DNA of 64,000 nucleotides, from positions 9,527 to 73,526 of the forward strand of contig JBAXKJ010000027.1 of assembly GCA_037137375.1 (NCBI GenBank), in the 5' to 3' direction. The translations under genes were made by a program, and so were the position numbers. The DNA comes from CAINVV01 sp037137375 (GTDB lineage: Bacteria > Bacteroidota > Bacteroidia > Bacteroidales > Prolixibacteraceae). Shown here in pieces: positions 55,710 to 64,000 of this stretch (position 1 is its first letter; every line of letters begins with the position of its first letter). A model generated the notes under the pieces. It did no database searches. It was given only the letters and a program-made list of their open reading frames with translations, and was not told the DNA's origin.

Positions 55710-57110
55710 ATGAGGGTAAATTTGATATCGCTTTTTTTGCTATTCTCCCTTGCGGGACTGGCTCGGGACAAGGCTGGGGACCAGCAGAAAATCATTGATG
55801 AATCCGGGAATACCCAGACCGTTCTTAAGATTATACCTATTGACAAAGTTTGGGCCGGACAACCAGTTGGATTCAGCCTTCTCACCCACAAGGATCGCCA
55901 ATATATCGCCTACTACAATGCGGACCGGCATATGGTAGTGGGTCAGAGAAATCTGACAGACCCAAAATTTGCGCTGACCGAACTGCCTGCAACCGAAAGG
56001 GCAACTGCAGGTGGCACCAGCACTGTCTTGGGCTGGGACAGTCATAATTCAGTCGTCATAGGCATTGACTCTGAAGGTTACATCCACCTCTCCGGAAACA
56101 TGCATGTGCATCCCATCACCTATTTCAGAAGTACCCGGCCTTATGATATCTCTACCCTGAAACAGATCATGCACATGGTCGGACCCAACGAGACCAGGTG
56201 TACCTATCCCCATTTCATGAATACCCGCGAAGGCAAACTGCTCTTCCACTACCGTGATGGCGCCAGCGGCAACGGCAATGAAATCTATGACATTTTCGAC
56301 CATAAGTCGATGCAATGGAAACGGTTACTCGATACTCCCCTCACGGACGGTCAGGGTTCGAGGAATGCCTACCAAACCCAGCCCACGCTACTTGAGGATA
56401 ACTGGTACCATGTTTACTGGGTTTGGCGCGAATCGCCGGATTGCTCCACGAATCATGATCTATCTTACATCAAAAGCCCCGACCTGCTTCATTGGTTCAA
56501 TGCCTTTGGAGAACCTGTTGCACTTCCTGTAACACTTGATAATAAGTCTGTCCTGGTCGACCCAATTCCTCAAAAGGGAGGCATCATCAATCTCGCCGCA
56601 AGCCTCTGCTTCGACCAAAAAGGAAAGCCCATTTTTGCCTACCACAAATACGACAATAAGGGAAATATCCAGTTTTATACAGCCCGCTTATCGGGCAAAA
56701 AATGGGTCATCAGGCAACTTACCAACTGGGATTACCGATGGGAATTCTCAGGCGGCGGAAGTATCAACAATGAGATCGTTGTCGGCGGTTTCCATCGCAG
56801 ATCTGACGGAAATTACGAACTCGGTTACAGTCATATCAAATATGGCAACGGCACCTTTCTGCTCAATAAATCACTCGATATAATCGGTTCCGTTTTGAAG
56901 CCTAAACCGCCGGTAGAAGTGACCAGGCTGGAGGGAACCTTCAACGGACTGCAAGTTCGTACTGCTGGTGATACCGGTAGTAGCCACGATGATAATACGA
57001 GCTATCTACTTAAATGGGAGACGCTACCGGCCTACAGGGATCAGCCCAGACCGAAACCCTGGCCGGATGCCAGCCAATTATATTTGATGGAATTGTCAAA
57101 GAAAAAATAG
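55710..57110 (+). CDS. BNR_4-type secreted propeller protein, PL24/25-like
   Basis: The product has 466 residues from the ATG at 55710, which is 11 bases past the PL8-like stop. A start 30 bases upstream lies inside the preceding gene. The signal peptide is VNLISLFLLFSLAGLA. The body is a seven-bladed propeller of the BNR_4 family: DSHNSVVIGIDSEGYIHLSG, then NMHVHPITYFRSTRPYDIS, TRCTYPHFMNTREGKLLFHY and HHRRS-like Arg-rich turns (VVGGFHRRSDGNYELGYS). BNR_4 includes ulvan lyase families PL24 and PL25, in which His and Tyr/Arg act on the uronate. So a lyase on a glucuronate or iduronate polymer is likely. No sulfatase is near. Confidence 0.78.
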   Translation: MRVNLISLFLLFSLAGLARDKAGDQQKIIDESGNTQTVLKIIPIDKVWAGQPVGFSLLTHKDRQYIAYYNADRHMVVGQRNLTDPKFALTELPATERATAGGTSTVLGWDSHNSVVIGIDSEGYIHLSGNMHVHPITYFRSTRPYDISTLKQIMHMVGPNETRCTYPHFMNTREGKLLFHYRDGASGNGNEIYDIFDHKSMQWKRLLDTPLTDGQGSRNAYQTQPTLLEDNWYHVYWVWRESPDCSTNHDLSYIKSPDLLHWFNAFGEPVALPVTLDNKSVLVDPIPQKGGIINLAASLCFDQKGKPIFAYHKYDNKGNIQFYTARLSGKKWVIRQLTNWDYRWEFSGGGSINNEIVVGGFHRRSDGNYELGYSHIKYGNGTFLLNKSLDIIGSVLKPKPPVEVTRLEGTFNGLQVRTAGDTGSSHDDNTSYLLKWETLPAYRDQPRPKPWPDASQLYLMELSKKK

Positions 57111-57210
57111 GATGAAAAGAGCATGGGTAAGAACCATTGAGAGTGCTGAATATACATCCGCGCGCTCTGTATGAAATTACTGATAATCAATAATATAATA
57201 AAGATAACGT

Positions 57211-59256
57211 ATGAAAAACAGGTACCTAATTTTATTACTGTTCTGTTTTACTTTTGGCACGGCAAAAGGACAGTCAGACTGGCGAAAAATTAAGACTGCA
57301 GAGGAAGTTTATACTGCTTACCCGGAGCAGATAAAATCCATATTCATGAATCTAAACCTCTCCTGGCCCGGACTGGAAGAGGTAAAGAAAGCTTGGGAAA
57401 AAAAGGACATTCCTTTGGCATGCAAAAACCTCCTGAAATATTACGGTAAATCCTCACAGGTACAAAAAGATTTACCAGTAGCCACTAAGGCAACCCTTTC
57501 TGAAGCAGACTCCGTCATTCAGGATATTTTCACTTTCCAGCGGGTGACGGGAAAGGTACCCCGCCAAGCTGATGGACACCTGAAATGGGATTGCATGGGC
57601 CCGGAGAGCGATATAGAATGGGCCTGGGCGCTCAACAGGCACTACCCTACCGGGAATGTCCTAAGCGCATTCTTTAAAACAGGCAACCCAAAATATGCAA
57701 CTTACATCGATAGTTTCACCAAGGACTGGATCATCAGCAGCTGGCCTTACCCGGCTGTAAAAAGCACCACCGCCATGTGGCGCGGACTGGAAGTCAGCTT
57801 CAGGGTAAAGACCTGGTCGAAAGTCTTCTATGAACTTTGGAACACAGATTTGATCTCTCCCGCCACAAAACTCCTGATTCTCAGCAGCATTCCCCAACAT
57901 GCACATTATGCCCGAAATTTCCATGCGCAAGGAAACTGGCTGACCATGGAGATCTCAGGTCTGGCCACCGCCGCTTCAGCCTGGCCCGAATTTAAAGAAT
58001 CTCCCGCCTGGATGGAATATGCGATCAAAACTATGTCGGCCAGCATGAAGGAACAGGTCTATCCCGATGGAGTACAGACTGAGCTGACTTCGAGTTACCA
58101 CTTTGTGGCGCTCTCCAATTTCAACCTGTTTGCAAATATTTGTCAGAAAAATAACGTCCCGCTTCCATCATATTATACCAAAACATTGGAAAATATGTGG
58201 AATTATCTCGCACTGATCATGCGTCCGGATGGTTTTGGCGCGCTGAACAACGACGCCGATCTGATCAACAACCGCGAAAACATCCTGAAAGAAGCCACAA
58301 TTTATAACCGCCCCGACTGGATATATATTGCATCCAACGGAAAATCAGGATCAAAACCCGCTGCCGGACCCTCCAATTTCTTTCCATACGCCGGTCAGTT
58401 GATCTCAAGAAGCGACTACGGTCAGGATGCACAATGGTCGTTCTTCGACATCGGTCCGTGGGGAACCGGCCATCAGCACAACGATAAACTTCATCTTTCG
58501 GTTTATGCTTACGGCCGCGATCTCCTGGTCGACGGTGGCAGATTTGCCTATCGCGGAGAGGTAGCCGACAAATTCAGAAAATATGCGACCGGAAGTTTTA
58601 GCCACAACATCCTTCTTGTGGATGGCAAGGGACAGGCCGCCGGAACACCATCTGTTAAGGAACCAATAAATAACAAACTGTTCGCCATCAGCAAAGACTT
58701 TGATTATGGCTCCGGAACTTTTGACAAATTCAGTGGACTGGAAGGATTATTCACTCAAACCCGTTCCATAGTCTACGTCAGGGGAAAATTCTGGGTCGTT
58801 GCCGACCGACTCAAGACCGACAGGCCACGCAACATTGAAACGCTCTGGCACTGGCATCCCGGATGCAAGGTTGAGATCGGAAAATCCGGTAAAGTCTTTA
58901 CGACGAACGATCGTGGTAACTTAGTAATAATCCCCGTGGAAGCTTCAGACTGGAAAGTCTCCCTGGTGAAAGGTCAGGAACAGCCCACCATTCAAGGGTG
59001 GTACAGCAAGGAATACAACACTTTTGAACCCAATCCTACGGCTATCTACAGTCGTCAGCTGAAATCTGATGAAACTTTTGTTTGGATACTCTGGCCTTCC
59101 GAAGGTAAGACACCTGAAATTCAAGCAAGAATTCTGTCAAAGGATTCTGAATTTGTAAAAATTGAGGTGACTGAACCAGGAAAGGGATCTTATAAAATTG
59201 TAGTGCCTTATGAAAACAGTCAGGCTGCTCGTGTCAACACAGCCTATCAAAAATGA
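57211..59256 (+). CDS. Heparinase II/III-family polysaccharide lyase
   Basis: This 681-residue exported protein has a signal peptide (YLILLLFCFTFGTAKG). Residues about 25-370 form the heparinase II/III N-terminal helical domain: WDCMGPESDIEWAWALNRH, YARNFHAQGNWLTMEISGLA (catalytic Asn) and DGVQTELTSSYHFVALSNF (catalytic Tyr region). Residues about 385-600 form the beta-sandwich with GTGHQHNDKLHLSVYAYGRD, which holds the His, and LLVDGGRFAYRGE. The family includes heparin, alginate oligomer and other uronan lyases, and subfamily assignment needs an alignment. It is the last gene of the lyase run, 100 bases past the BNR_4 gene, on the same strand. It may finish oligosaccharides from the upstream endolyases. 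Confidence 0.87.
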   Translation: MKNRYLILLLFCFTFGTAKGQSDWRKIKTAEEVYTAYPEQIKSIFMNLNLSWPGLEEVKKAWEKKDIPLACKNLLKYYGKSSQVQKDLPVATKATLSEADSVIQDIFTFQRVTGKVPRQADGHLKWDCMGPESDIEWAWALNRHYPTGNVLSAFFKTGNPKYATYIDSFTKDWIISSWPYPAVKSTTAMWRGLEVSFRVKTWSKVFYELWNTDLISPATKLLILSSIPQHAHYARNFHAQGNWLTMEISGLATAASAWPEFKESPAWMEYAIKTMSASMKEQVYPDGVQTELTSSYHFVALSNFNLFANICQKNNVPLPSYYTKTLENMWNYLALIMRPDGFGALNNDADLINNRENILKEATIYNRPDWIYIASNGKSGSKPAAGPSNFFPYAGQLISRSDYGQDAQWSFFDIGPWGTGHQHNDKLHLSVYAYGRDLLVDGGRFAYRGEVADKFRKYATGSFSHNILLVDGKGQAAGTPSVKEPINNKLFAISKDFDYGSGTFDKFSGLEGLFTQTRSIVYVRGKFWVVADRLKTDRPRNIETLWHWHPGCKVEIGKSGKVFTTNDRGNLVIIPVEASDWKVSLVKGQEQPTIQGWYSKEYNTFEPNPTAIYSRQLKSDETFVWILWPSEGKTPEIQARILSKDSEFVKIEVTEPGKGSYKIVVPYENSQAARVNTAYQK

Positions 59257-59306
59257 AGCGGTTTGACTAAATTCATTCTCCAATCATTAAAGCAAATGCC
59301 ATTGTA

Positions 59307-60209
59307 CTAAAAATAATAACGGACCTTGAATGAAATCCCTAATGACTCCGCAGACGCTGAATTAGTTCCACCCATAAGACTATTGATTTTATCCACCCCG
59401 GGTGTAAGCTGATAATGACTATCTGCTGTGTAGGCTGAGATATCGGAAAGCGATTTACGATAGGTCGCCCCGACAGCAAACTGAATCCGATCACTTAAAA
59501 AGAAATCAAGACCCGCCGTAGCTACCGCGAAGATAGTAAATGGATGAACCTCCGGATGACCCTCCACGGCAGTTGCTTTGTTTGTAGGAAATCCATACTT
59601 CGGAAGGTCTTGAAGAACAACATTGTAAGCGCTGTAATATCCTTTGTAAGTGAAGGTTCCGCTGCTTTTATAATTTTTGGTCATGGCAAAAGACAGATCA
59701 ACACCAGATTGTACGAACAATCCGATTTTCTTCGAAAAAGGCAACCGGATGTTCAGGTAAACGGGTACATCAAAGTAACTGATGGTCTGTTCTTCTTCGA
59801 TATTTTTACCGGAAACCAATAAATCATATTCTTCATTTTCTGAATCGACTGTCTCATAGCCTTCATTGACCTCATTCTCAACGCCTACAAAGTTTTGATA
59901 GCTGGCCAAACTTACCTTCGACCTAAAAGACCTGTAACCGATTCCTGAAGATAAACCGATGTGTTTTGAGAAAAAATATCCCAATTCTACAGAACCACCA
60001 AACGTGATCGCCTTGGCTGAGACCATGCCAGCGACTGACTCGTTTCCATTATTTGTAATTCGCGATTGGGATGGTTCCAGGCTTAACCCGACATACAATC
60101 TCTTCGCAAGGATACTGTCGCCCCCCTGGGCGAACAGTATTCTGCTTGAAGTAACTATCAACATCACAAGGATCAGAATTCTCAGTTTTGAAATAATTTT
60201 GTTTTGCAT
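59307..60209 (-). CDS. Outer-membrane beta-barrel protein
   Basis: This 300-residue protein has a signal peptide (LRILILVMLIVTSSRILFA). It has repeated amphipathic strands (RLYVGLSLEPSQ, GYFFSKHIGLSSGIGYRSF, FDVPVYLNIRLPFSKKIGLF, LDFFLSDRIQFAVGATYRKS) and ends in RYYF with a terminal Phe, which is typical of outer-membrane barrels. It matches the general OMP_b-brl type, not the PorP/SprF type. It lies 28 bases after the adhesin stop on the same strand, so the two are probably co-transcribed. It could help anchor or secrete that protein. It converges on the heparinase gene, 50 bases apart, with no clear terminator between them. Confidence 0.8.
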   Translation of the reverse strand: MQNKIISKLRILILVMLIVTSSRILFAQGGDSILAKRLYVGLSLEPSQSRITNNGNESVAGMVSAKAITFGGSVELGYFFSKHIGLSSGIGYRSFRSKVSLASYQNFVGVENEVNEGYETVDSENEEYDLLVSGKNIEEEQTISYFDVPVYLNIRLPFSKKIGLFVQSGVDLSFAMTKNYKSSGTFTYKGYYSAYNVVLQDLPKYGFPTNKATAVEGHPEVHPFTIFAVATAGLDFFLSDRIQFAVGATYRKSLSDISAYTADSHYQLTPGVDKINSLMGGTNSASAESLGISFKVRYYF

Positions 60210-60237
60210 ATCCTTATTAATTATTGTGTATTAACAA

Positions 60238-63200
60238 TTATTTCTTGACAATCATTTTGGTATAATAGAGCTCCTGCTGGTTCACCAGTACCTGAACAAC
60301 GTAGACCCCATTATCCAGATTATTAACGGCAATTTCCTTTATTAACTCTTCATTGACATTTTCTGCCTGAACTTCAGCAACTTTTAATCCTCCGGCATTA
60401 TACATGCTGATCACTGCTTTCCCAGTTATTGCACCGCTTAATCTCAGTGTAAAATTGACTGATGCCGGATTTGGATAAATAGTCAGTGATTTTGTGGTTA
60501 CTACCGTGATGGTGGCTGATGAATACAGGCATCCAAAATTGTCGACAGTAATAACCTTGTAAATCCCAGGTATCTTATTGGTGGAATAATACTGATCATT
60601 GGCACCAGGTATGGATGCATTTCCCAGATACCACTGATAGGAGGAGATGGAATTAGTAAGATTGGAACAGACAAGTACATCATCCCATTTCATACTGATA
60701 ACAGGTGAATCGACCACTATGAGTACCGCTTTGGTCTCGGCACTGTAAGGACTCTCTGCCCCGTCATTATTGACTGACGTGACACGGAAATAGTAAGTCA
60801 TTCCTTCTGTGAGACTGGAAATGGTTTTCGTGGTATCGGAAGCAGAAGTACCTGTTGAATCAAGCCTTGTCGTCGGATTGGTTGAGGTTCCTCCATAGAT
60901 ACGGTAGCGCTTGAAGTAAGGACCAGCATTCTTCTTCCATTTCAGGATTACCAGGTTGTTGCAGGACGATGAGACAACCAGACCAACAGGTGCAGCTGGA
61001 GGAACAGACAACGTTATGGTCGTTGCCGTATTCGAATTGCCGCCGGTGCCACTCGTATTGTATGCCCGTACCCTGAAGTAATAGGTAATCATCGAATTAA
61101 GGCCTGTGATGCCTGAACTTGTGACATTGCCCGCATCCTTGTTGTTGTAACCGGTCACGAAGTTGGTAAAGCCAATATCCGTTGCAACATCCAGCCAGTA
61201 ACCGGTTGTTGTTGTACAGGCGCTCCAGTTGGCCGTAAAGCCTGACTGCAAAATATTCGTTGCAGGCAATGCTGTAGATACTGTAGGTACTGTAATCGGA
61301 GTAGTCACTGCAATGGTGCCTGAACCAATTCCCGTACCGCAGGCATTGAATGCCCTGACGCGGTAATAGTAGGTGGTATTGGCCGTTAATCCAGTCACAG
61401 AATAGTTGGCTGTATTGCCTGCATTCGTTCCGGAGTAACCGGAAACAAAGGCTTTAAATCCTGTGTCCGTGGCAACATCCAGCAGATAGCCGGTTGCGTT
61501 GGCCGCAGCATCCCAGTTGGCTGTAAACCCGGTTTGCGACACAATTGTGGCAGCTTTGGAGACCGGGGCGGCAGGCAATGTCGGTTGTGCATTGATGACA
61601 ACATCTGCGGATTCCGGCGAAGTACATCCTTCAGCACTGGTTACTCTGAATGTGTAGGTTCCCTTTACCACATCATTTAACACGATACCCTGGCCACTTG
61701 AGGTGATGGTCGTCCCTACCGGGGATTTTGTCAATGTCCAGTTTCCGGGTACGGGGAACCCACTAAGTATCACAGTCGCATTGGCTGTCGAGCAGGTTGG
61801 TTGTGTAATTGAAGTCACAACTGGCGCTATCGGGGAAGGATTAATAGTTGCAGTTACTGACTTCCTGACCTTAGATATGCAACCGGCAGATACAGCTTCC
61901 GCATAATAGTCTTTTGAGACTGCAATGACTGGTGTAGTAAATGAAGCGCCTGTACCCAATGAGATTCCACCGGTTGCTGCGGCATACCAGCTGATCGTCC
62001 CTTCCGATGCTGTTGCATCCAATGATACAGTGCCTGCATCACAACGGGCTGCCGATAAGGATGAAAGGATGGATGGTTGCGGATTTACCGTTACAGTCTG
62101 AGCCACTGTAGTGGCGCAACCGCTGCTATTAGTGATAGTATAAGAAATCAGTGAGGTTCCTGCTGCTACTCCTGTGAGTACTCCTGTAGAAGCATTTACA
62201 GTTGCATTGGCGGTTGTTCCGCTGGTCCATACACCTCCCGTGGTTGCATTGGCAAAGGTGGTAGTCGACCCAACACAAACACTCTGTGTTCCGGTAATTG
62301 CATTAACAATTGGAAGGGCATTGACCGTTACCATTCTATTAGCAGCATTGACGCATCCGCTAGTATTGGTCACGGTATAGGCGATCAGCGAGGTTCCTGC
62401 TGCTACTCCGGTGATAACACCAGTTGAAGCATTTACAGTTGCATTGGCGGTTGTTCCGCTGGTCCAAACGCCTCCGTTTGTCGTAGAGGCAAAGTCAGTA
62501 GTTGAACCAACACAAACTATCTGTGTTCCGGTGATTGCATTGACCGTTGGTATTGAACTGACCGTTACTGTTTGGGTAACAGTGTTGATACATCCGCTAC
62601 TATTGGTAACATGATAAGTAATCAGCGAGGTTCCTGCAGATATTCCAATGATTTCTCCTGTTGAAGCATTCACCGTTGCATTGGCAGATGTTCCGCTGCT
62701 CCAGATTCCGCCACTTGTCGTACAGGCAAAGGCACTAGTTGATCCGACACAAACTATCTGTGTTCCGGTAAGTGCAGCTGGTGTAGGCAGGGCATTCACG
62801 GTAGTGATAATTCCTGCGCTGGCACTTGAGACACCACTACTATTAGCGACCCTGACAGTGACTGCTTCACCGTTCTTCAGACTATTGGTGGTAAAGGTAG
62901 CTATGCTGCTTGCCACTCCCTGGATTACTCCGTCTACGAAGAACTCATAGGTACCCGATCCTGCTCCTGTGCCGGTAAAGGTGACTTCATCTCCTGCGCA
63001 GATCACATTATCGGCATCACTGCTGCTCAAACCTGCCACAACTCGTGCCGATCCTGAACCTGACGAAGGTACAGGCGCTGCTCCCGTAGCCGGGAAGGCT
63101 GCGGTAATAACACCTGAATTGGCACTGTTGCTCGCAATTGGTAATGAGCCAGCTATCGTAAAATGGTTAGCCGTTACACCTGTAAAAGTAAATCCTACCG

Positions 63201-64000
63201 AGGCCGTCAGGGTAATTGTGGCAGTATAAATGGTGTTGTAGCCAAATGTTGCGACTGCCGGCGACCATGTCACAATACCTGTATAGCCTGTGCCTGCTAT
63301 TATTGAGGTTACAGGGGTACTTCCTGCTACCGGCGGAGTTACACCGGCAATAGCAGTGGCAGTGATGGCAATATTAGTTATCGTTACACTTATTGCTTGT
63401 GTTGAAGTACATCCATTGGCATTTGTTATAGTCATTATTCCATTATAAATACCTCCTGGCGTACCACCGTTTATGGCAATAGTTGACAATGTTCCACCGC
63501 CTTCGACAAATTCATTCGCTGTGCTACCCTGGTCTGCGAGTCCAGCTGTATTTGCTGCTGCATTCCAGTCGATACTGTATGATATTGGTGCATTTGAAGT
63601 TGCACTATATACCAGTTTAGTAGTACGGGAGCTTTCGCTGTAAATAACAGCTGCGGCAATTCCAGTTGTGGTGATGGCTGGAAGGGCATTAACTGTGACT
63701 GTTATATTAAATGGTGTTCCTGTACAACCATCTATCGTTGGGGTCACAATGTAAACCACATCCAGCGGATTGGCAGTGGTATTTGTCAATGTCTCGGTGA
63801 TTGCTGCACCCGTTCCGTTGGTTACTGCTGCATTGCTGATTCCCTCTACAGCTGCCCTTGTCCATGCGAAGGTTGCTGCAGTGGTTGCACTGGTTGACGT
63901 ATAGGTAGTTTCTACAGTGTTACACCTGTTTGCCGGATGGTTTGAACTGCTGACAGTAGCTGTCGGGTTGACCGTAACTGTTACATTAAATGGTGTTCCT
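60238..64000 (-). CDS. Large T9SS-exported repeat adhesin (N-terminus beyond the window)
   Basis: The frame is open without a stop from base 64000 to the stop at 60238, so at least 1254 residues are visible and the true start is beyond the edge. The internal TTG at 63789 is not a start. In order it has PKD/Ig-like units of about 93 residues sharing GTPFN-TVTVN, Ig-like domains, three 79-residue repeats sharing GTQ-VCVGST and NATVNASTG, further Ig-like and three fibronectin III domains (TGFTANWDAAANATGYLLDV and relatives), and a type A sorting domain at the end (SLTIYPNPASVNFTLRLSG, ending KMIVKK). This is a cell-surface adhesin exported by the type IX system. The repeats at 62.1-62.8 kb are near-identical at DNA level. 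It lies upstream of the barrel protein, with a 28-base gap. Confidence 0.88.
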   Translation of the reverse strand, partial: GTPFNVTVTVNPTATVSSSNHPANRCNTVETTYTSTSATTAATFAWTRAAVEGISNAAVTNGTGAAITETLTNTTANPLDVVYIVTPTIDGCTGTPFNITVTVNALPAITTTGIAAAVIYSESSRTTKLVYSATSNAPISYSIDWNAAANTAGLADQGSTANEFVEGGGTLSTIAINGGTPGGIYNGIMTITNANGCTSTQAISVTITNIAITATAIAGVTPPVAGSTPVTSIIAGTGYTGIVTWSPAVATFGYNTIYTATITLTASVGFTFTGVTANHFTIAGSLPIASNSANSGVITAAFPATGAAPVPSSGSGSARVVAGLSSSDADNVICAGDEVTFTGTGAGSGTYEFFVDGVIQGVASSIATFTTNSLKNGEAVTVRVANSSGVSSASAGIITTVNALPTPAALTGTQIVCVGSTSAFACTTSGGIWSSGTSANATVNASTGEIIGISAGTSLITYHVTNSSGCINTVTQTVTVSSIPTVNAITGTQIVCVGSTTDFASTTNGGVWTSGTTANATVNASTGVITGVAAGTSLIAYTVTNTSGCVNAANRMVTVNALPIVNAITGTQSVCVGSTTTFANATTGGVWTSGTTANATVNASTGVLTGVAAGTSLISYTITNSSGCATTVAQTVTVNPQPSILSSLSAARCDAGTVSLDATASEGTISWYAAATGGISLGTGASFTTPVIAVSKDYYAEAVSAGCISKVRKSVTATINPSPIAPVVTSITQPTCSTANATVILSGFPVPGNWTLTKSPVGTTITSSGQGIVLNDVVKGTYTFRVTSAEGCTSPESADVVINAQPTLPAAPVSKAATIVSQTGFTANWDAAANATGYLLDVATDTGFKAFVSGYSGTNAGNTANYSVTGLTANTTYYYRVRAFNACGTGIGSGTIAVTTPITVPTVSTALPATNILQSGFTANWSACTTTTGYWLDVATDIGFTNFVTGYNNKDAGNVTSSGITGLNSMITYYFRVRAYNTSGTGGNSNTATTITLSVPPAAPVGLVVSSSCNNLVILKWKKNAGPYFKRYRIYGGTSTNPTTRLDSTGTSASDTTKTISSLTEGMTYYFRVTSVNNDGAESPYSAETKAVLIVVDSPVISMKWDDVLVCSNLTNSISSYQWYLGNASIPGANDQYYSTNKIPGIYKVITVDNFGCLYSSATITVVTTKSLTIYPNPASVNFTLRLSGAITGKAVISMYNAGGLKVAEVQAENVNEELIKEIAVNNLDNGVYVVQVLVNQQELYYTKMIVKK
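62090..62810. repeat. Three tandem 237-bp repeats inside the adhesin gene
   Basis: The marker CTGTGTTCCGGT recurs at about 62281, 62518 and 62755, spaced 237 bases (79 codons), with the surrounding sequence nearly identical. The same block is repeated in the protein as GTQ-VCVGST to GTQ-VCVGST. A further pair (period 279 bases, 93 codons) occurs at 63689 and 63968. The repeats are in frame, so unequal recombination could change copy number without breaking the gene. Confidence 0.85.

Noticed and set aside
62174..62614. Plus-strand frames of 67-68 codons repeated three times
   Set aside because: They are the reverse-strand shadow of the tandem adhesin repeats, and their similarity to each other comes from the DNA repeat.

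Overview
The window looks like a chromosomal segment of a Bacteroidota bacterium, probably an anaerobic Bacteroidales/Marinilabiliales-type polysaccharide degrader. The evidence is four SusC/SusD pairs, a one-protein hybrid two-component regulator (HTCS), type IX secretion-style C-terminal sorting signals, many lipoproteins with a Cys lipobox, weak Shine-Dalgarno sites with A-rich leaders, and one good match to the Bacteroidota promoter form (TTTG / TAnnTTTG). No rRNA or tRNA gene and no CRISPR array was recognised by eye. The order is assigned by gene content only.

Layout. (1) 1-16.3 kb, minus strand: a pectin utilisation locus. In transcription order it holds a PL1 pectate lyase, then behind a candidate promoter a 34-residue membrane peptide ORF, a GH105 unsaturated uronyl hydrolase and a SusC/SusD pair, then past a strong hairpin a PL10-type pectate lyase, a pectinesterase-like beta-helix protein, a two-domain DUF6298-type beta-helix protein and the first 39 codons of a GH43-like enzyme cut by the window edge. 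(2) 16.5-22.3 kb: a gene-poor accessory stretch with a PEGA protein, a FISUMP lipoprotein, a small lipoprotein, a small membrane protein, the relic of a retropepsin-like protease, a UPF0175/DUF3368 toxin-antitoxin pair and two diverged copies of a 51-52 bp repeat. (3) 22.3-33.4 kb, plus strand: two consecutive SusC/SusD pairs and a DUF1735-type lipoprotein, with no enzyme. (4) 33.5-37.6 kb, minus: a full-length HTCS sensor-regulator. (5) 37.6-42.0 kb, minus: a tight operon of glycerate 2-kinase, LctP-type permease and LarA-family racemase, followed on its upstream side by a separate ThuA/DUF4350-like protein. (6) 43.3-59.3 kb, plus: a uronate-lyase locus with SusC, SusD, two small lipoproteins, a 17-bp-stem terminator, then five secreted proteins: alginate-lyase-like toroid fused to a beta-helix, jelly-roll lipoprotein, PL8-like lyase fused to DUF1566, BNR_4 propeller, and heparinase II/III. 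(7) 59.3-64 kb, minus: an outer-membrane barrel gene behind a very large repeat-built T9SS adhesin that runs off the right edge.

How it works together. Loci 1 and 6 each couple outer-membrane glycan import (SusC/SusD) to extracellular or periplasmic beta-eliminating lyases, which release unsaturated uronate oligosaccharides. In locus 1, GH105 would process those ends. Locus 6 has several lyase folds but no sulfatase and no glycoside hydrolase, which points to an acidic, probably unsulfated polymer whose identity cannot be read from the sequence. The HTCS is the only regulator seen and may serve the neighbouring enzyme-free SusCD locus or one of the others. The LarA-permease-glycerate kinase operon suggests uptake, stereoinversion and phosphorylation of a 2-hydroxy acid such as glycerate, which is an inference.
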